Shown here: positions 59,093-64,000 of the stretch, piece after piece
Layout: every line of letters begins with the position of its first letter
How positions within the stretch are numbered: position 1 is the first letter of the stretch
Assembly (NCBI GenBank): GCA_013399015.1
Contig: VWZX01010273.1
Span: 2,761,944-2,825,943 of the forward strand
Origin: Galbula dea
Lineage: Eukaryota; Chordata; Aves; Piciformes; Galbulidae
Length of the DNA stretch: 64,000 nt
Direction: 5' to 3'
Translations under genes and position numbers: made by a program
The notes under the pieces: model-generated
Databases searched by the model: none
Seen by the model: the letters and a program-made list of their open reading frames with translations, nothing else
What the model was told of the DNA's origin: nothing

Positions 59093-62000
59093 GTAAGTGT
59101 TGCTCTTGCTTCTGTTAATCTTCAGCTTTTCTCCATTGCTCCCTATGCTCTCAGGATGCTTTCCAGAGTTAAGCATGATGAAAATACACCTGCATTTTCT
59201 ACTGCTCAGTCTAATAATTCTTTCACTGTAGTATTGTGTTTTCCTTTCTTGCCTTCTTTTCCCCTGATTGCAGAAGTGAGAGGCCTCTCTGTAAGCAGGT
59301 GTGGTTCACTATGGCACTTCTCTCACCGTTGACTAGTTTAGCAGTTGGACCAAATTGCATTGTGTTTTTGGCAATGATTGAGTGCTTAAGTTAAAGCCTA
59401 ATCTATTTCCTAACAGAAACAAAATTAAGGACTTTCATAGTATCTATGCATGTTATTTTCAATATCTAACATTTGGTGTAGCCTCTGAGTATGGGGATTG
59501 TCCCTTTTGATTCCAGCCTCACATTTAACTGTATCAATTTATTTATTTTTTTTTAAATGAGGCTACCTATCTAAATGTCCAGAGATTCTTTGGTCTTTAA
59601 TGGTGTCTTGGATTTTTTTCTTTGTGTAATAAGTTTCTAGGAAGTTTTGGTTTTGTTTTGATTTTTAGTCTGCATATTATATCTGCAAGGGCAGTTTATG
59701 AAGTTGGCTCTAATGTTTCTTTTACTCCAGTAAGCCTTGAACCTTGAAATTTATCATCATGTATTTACCAAGAACATTTGATAGTAGCCTAGCACTTCCT
59801 ACTCCATCACGAATAAATAAAAAGGGCTTCTTTCAGCTTGAACCTGAGAATTTTTACTGAGATAATTTCTGAAAAGCAAATACAGTCATGAATGGGTGAT
59901 ATAGATAGGCCATTCTTGTTCATATTCCTGGTAAAATACAGTAGCTTGGAGCAGAGAGAAGCTATCACTTGCTCTTTATAATTCAGCACTGGAAACCATA
60001 GCACTTATTGGCTCTGGCCAGGGATGTTATCCAGGGAGTGTTTACCCTGCATGATGGAGATTGGAGACACAGCCCAGAAACCTTACAACAGAGGAATGAA
60101 TGGTCCTGGCGGAGAAACATCCCAATGAAAATATACCATATCTCAGCTATTCATATACTAAATATGTGGCAGTGTGTTGGTTTGCTAAATGTCACATTTT
60201 GCCAGATTGAATTAACTGTGAGGAAGGAAATGTTTGGCAGCAGGTACAGCCATCTCAGCACTTACCTGACTGTTAGATACTGCATGGTTTCCCTGGAAAT
60301 TCCTCTGCCTTCCCGTGGCCCTGATTCCCAGCAGTCCTGGCTCTGGTGGGCTAGAGCTTCCTCTTAGCGTCCCTCAGACTCATCCATAGCTGGGACACCT
60401 TCTCCATCCCCAGCCCCGAGTTCATCCATGCAGCAATTTGTATTTCCAATGCAGAAATGCAACCTCCAGGTTTTCTTGTCAGGCAGCCTTATCAAAACAC
60501 AGCTTCTGGAATCCTTCTCTTGCTGACCCCACGTAACATATCCTGCTGATTTACAGGCTCTGCCATATGCAGATTGCTGTACACAGAATGTTATGTCTAT
60601 GCCTGGCAGTTATTGGGAAAGCAGGATATGGCCATGTAACGCTCGGCATTACTCTGCTGTGTGTGAATGAAATGGCATTTCAGTCTATTTTGGTTTACTG
60701 GTTTGCATAATTACCCTTTTCCCATAGGTTTTTATAATGCAAAACTGTTTGCAAGGCCCATAGGCTCGTATGGTGTAGAGCCTATGTATATTTGTGTGGC
60801 TTTATGTAAAAGAGAGTGAAAAAGAGTTCAGCAACTAAGTAACTTCTTCGTCTTCTAAGAAAAATCTCACACAGAATCACAGAATGTTAGGAGCTGGAAG
60901 GGACCTTGAAAGATCATCTAGTCCAACCCCCCTGACACAGCAGGATTCCCTAGACCAGGTCACACAGAAACGCAAACCAAGGACACTCTTAACAGATAAC
61001 CTGTGATTTCCCATCACACCGCTGGTGTCTGCGACATGAAACCAGCTGAGTGACATGAATGTGTTTGCAACGTGACTAAAAGACTAAAAATGAGATGATG
61101 AAGCTTTGGCAGGGGAAGGAGCCACAGGTCCCACTCTGCTGTGGTGGCATAGCTCAGGGCTGGTTGTGCCTATGCATGGTGTGTAGGCCAGCAGCTTGGG
61201 GATGTGTTGTGGCTCTCATTTTCCAGACAGGTGCAGGCTCTGGGGAATGCAGCACATCCCCTTGTACTGCAGAGGAAGAGTGGAGGCCTGAATAGAAATG
61301 CAATTACCCAGAATGGTCCTGTAAATACTGTAAAGCCTTTTTAGAAGTAAATTAATATTATTTAGAATTCCTGAGGGTGCAGCGAGGCTCACCAGAGCGT
61401 GTCCCAGCTTGCGAGCATACTGCTGAGAAACCAACCTTTTAAATGCAGAGCATTTACAGAGGAGGTTTAGTAGAGAAGCAAGACTGTCAAACTACCCAGA
61501 CCTGTTTTTAAAAAAACAGGTAGTAGTGTGCTGTAACATTGCAAAAATGAGACAGAACCCAGCTCCCAGTGATGCATTAATCCCAGTTTAGATCATTCTT
61601 TACACTCATGCTGCAAGCGCAGTGCAGTTGTGCTGTGCAAGGGCTATGTGGGGACAGCCTAGACCAGCTGGACAGGCACCACTGGGGAGCTGAGGGATGA
61701 GCCCCCATGGGCAGTGTCACCACCACAGCCTGGGAGAGGGAGTCAGGAGAAAAGGGGAATCATTGGTTAGATCAAATTAACTAAATTTGATTGTTTGGAT
61801 CTTAAACAAGGGCTTAGAAAAAAAACTCAGGGCAGTGTGACCAGTTCCCAGGGCAAACACTAAAGGACTTTTGCTGGAGAGGCACTGGGCAGAGGCAGTG
61901 GTGCACTCCTACCAGCAGGGGCAGCTCTGAGGGGCCCTGCCTCCTGCCAGCCTTCCCAATTTCCAGTGCACAGGCTTTTCCAGCAAGCACCTGAAGTCAT

Positions 62001-64000
62001 GAGAGGTGAAAGCCAGCCCCTCACTTCATTTAGTGCTGCTGAGGAAGATGTGAATTCTGCATGTGGTTTTGTATATTTTTCTTCATGTTGGTGTGACATT
62101 TTATTGCAGATATGCTTTGTGTAACATAGGATGAGGGTTTATTACTTTTTAAATAACAAAATCAGCAAGCCAAGCAAGAGTTGTCTTTTACACAATGTGC
62201 GTATGAAGTTATGTTGTCATGTCCTTGTATTTGTGCAGCATATCCTGTATGCCTTGCTGACCTCAGAAATGAATATATGTATATGCTGCTATGTGAGAGC
62301 TATGTAAGAGTTCTCATGTGTCTTCTGAAAATAGCTATGTGTTTATTACACTTATGACTTTCTTACAGAAATTTACATAAATTATTTTGATAAAACTTAC
62401 TTCCAACGTTCTATTAAAAGGCAGATTGCCCTTCCTACCTCTGTCCTCCAACCCAAAATCAGGCCAGAAAGTCTTGTAGTAGTGGGGGCAAATAGGCCAA
62501 TTCCACCTTACAATGTGACCTGGAAGTTTATTGAAAAAGTCTGATTCGCCATGGCACCTGGGGCTAGGACTTGATGATCCTGGGGAAGCTCTTACACTCT
62601 GTATTCCCATGCAGCTGTTAGAAATGTAGGTCAGTCTACCCGTGGTGACTCCTGGCAACTTCAATGGGGCTGTGCATGGGCACAAAGGTCCACCCCCAGG
62701 GAAGTCACTGTATGAGTGGGGCCTTAAAACATTTCTGGGGTTCTTCCAATGGCAATCGGTGTTTAAAGGTACAAAAGCCCCTCAATGTGAGGCAGTTATG
62801 CTCATTGAGAGTGGGCATTCTGGTGGGCCGGAAATGTGCTCCATAGAGTCCTGTCACTTGGGGGGGGCTGCTGACTTTTCTCCCTTGCCTAGCTGCAAAA
62901 TTGCTCCATTTACAAAAGAAAAAAATTACAGAAAGGAAACAATAAGCAACAGTCATTGTAACTCTGCATGGCAGAAGACAGCCAGGGAGACATAAGATGG
63001 CACAGTTGCAAAATCATGGAATACTGACTCTGTGGTTAAGGATGGGTAAAAGTGCTCCTCCTTTGACATGAAAATCTATTCAGTTTACAAATGTCAAGCT
63101 GTATTTTCCTTTTGTAGCATTCAATGCTCAAGTGCAATTCCTAAATGGTGTATAGAAGCTGCCCTTGCAGGTCCAAACATCAGCATTTTAGTTACCTTTA
63201 ATTGTAATCTACTCTGTATTCTCAACAGGTTAACAAGTACCTATCTCTTGCTTTCAAGACAGGTTTTTCTTGATGGGGGCTTTCCATTTTTACTGTAGTC
63301 GTTCTGTGAAAGTTCGGGACAAATGCTTAAACCCAGTAATCCCTTGCTCCCTAACAAATACAAACTGAGTGCTTAAGCAGATGAAAAGGGATCTAAGCAA
63401 TTGACTGTTACACGAGTAGCTATAAAATTCAAAGACTATAACACTGAAATAATAATAATTCCCATAATTTTATTATATATATATTTAAGCTTTTCAGTTA
63501 GAAGAAAAACCTTGCCACCACCCAACAAAAATCCCTTTCTTCTCTTCCTTCTCAAGGTTTCTTACTCTTGCTGCCACATTCATTTGGACTGCAAGCTCTT
63601 CAGACAGGTTTACATCTAGAATTTCTATGTAGGGCTATAAAGAACATGGCTGATAGGCATTTTCAGTATTAATCCACCTATCCAAACTGTCAAGATTGTG
63701 TTAGATCTTAATTTCAAAATGTACTTTTAAAAGTGGTGAAGAAATAAAATATTCTTTATGTTTTAATTCAGGTTTTATTATTGTTGTAAAAGGGCTTTGT
63801 GAGCCCAGAGAGAATTGTGCCTGGGAACCAGAAAGGGAAAGCAATTGCTCAAGGGCCATAAAACCAGGCTGCCTTCATTAGCCAAATGCAGTAAAAATCA
63901 CCAAAGTTAATCAAACCACCTAGGTGATGAAAAATAAATGAGTTCTTTCAAAAGAAGCCCTCCATCTTTGAACAATATCCATTGTTATAAGCATTGTTTA
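59093..64000. other. TEAD1: Start of next TEAD1 intron, partial
   Basis: It begins with the donor gtaagt and runs to the end of the window without a recognisable acceptor or the expected YNKH-coding exon. It holds one CR1 fragment (60871-60978), short A/T runs and a small AT microsatellite near 63470-63486. Confidence 0.8.
60871..60978 (-). mobile_element. CR1 LINE 3'-end fragment
   Basis: The sequence acagaatcacagaatgttag, then gagctggaagggaccttgaa, agatcatctagtccaacccc and ccctagaccaggtcacacag is the reverse complement of a CR1 3' end. It is close in sequence to the copy at 8178. Confidence 0.93.

Noticed and set aside
60008..60367. 119-codon plus-strand frame after the last visible exon
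   Set aside because: No similarity to the expected TEAD1 continuation (YNKHLFVHI) and no known motif.
62335..62995. Overlapping 116- and 117-codon frames on opposite strands
   Set aside because: Opposite-strand shadows of each other without motifs. No acceptor or donor context for a TEAD1 exon.
1..64000. Search by eye for tRNA, snoRNA, CRISPR, retroviral LTR and phage features
   Set aside because: None found that I can support. The window is a vertebrate intron/exon landscape, and no unknown multi-gene system is visible.

Overview
The window is vertebrate nuclear DNA, most likely from a bird. Coding sequence is split into short exons with canonical GT/AG introns, base composition is AT-leaning, and the recognisable interspersed repeats are mostly CR1 LINE fragments (the typical avian/reptilian LINE), with a few very old palindromic or L2-like relics. 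There are no bacterial-type operons, CRISPR arrays or phage genes. I cannot name the species.

The one gene I can support is the middle of TEAD1 (TEA-domain transcription factor 1, TEF-1), on the plus strand from 42896 to 59092. It is partial at both ends: the exons encoding the N-terminus and first part of the TEA domain should lie upstream of base 1, and the C-terminal YAP-binding exons should lie beyond 64000. Eight coding exons are visible: (1) 42896-42960, TEA domain; (2) 45678-45740, alternative recognition-helix exon 'A'; (3) 45829-45891, recognition-helix exon 'B' (canonical TEAD1 form); (4) 54426-54437, a 12-nt microexon; (5) 55647-55781, linker; (6) 55971-56017; (7) 56930-56991; (8) 58968-59092, proline-rich linker and start of the YAP-binding domain. 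All reading phases match across the introns.

The most interesting structure is the exon A/B pair. Two 63-bp exons, only 88 bp apart, encode two versions of the same 21 residues at the end of the TEA DNA-binding domain. B has the TEAD1 sequence with the RRKS motif (Ser102 in human numbering, reported as a PKA target). A has a TEAD3/TEAD4/Scalloped-like sequence with Val in that place. This looks like a mutually exclusive exon cassette that swaps the end of the DNA-binding domain. The downstream 4-residue microexon (VTSM) adds a second optional module right after that domain.

Layout: 1-42895 is non-coding, most simply a large 5' TEAD1 intron, with CR1 fragments at 8178, 17398, 26307, 26827, 30779 and 35198, old palindromic repeats, low-complexity tracts and several GC-richer open patches of unknown meaning. 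42896-59092 is the exon cluster. 59093-64000 is the beginning of the next intron, with one CR1 fragment. Intron calls outside the exon cluster are inference from gene context.
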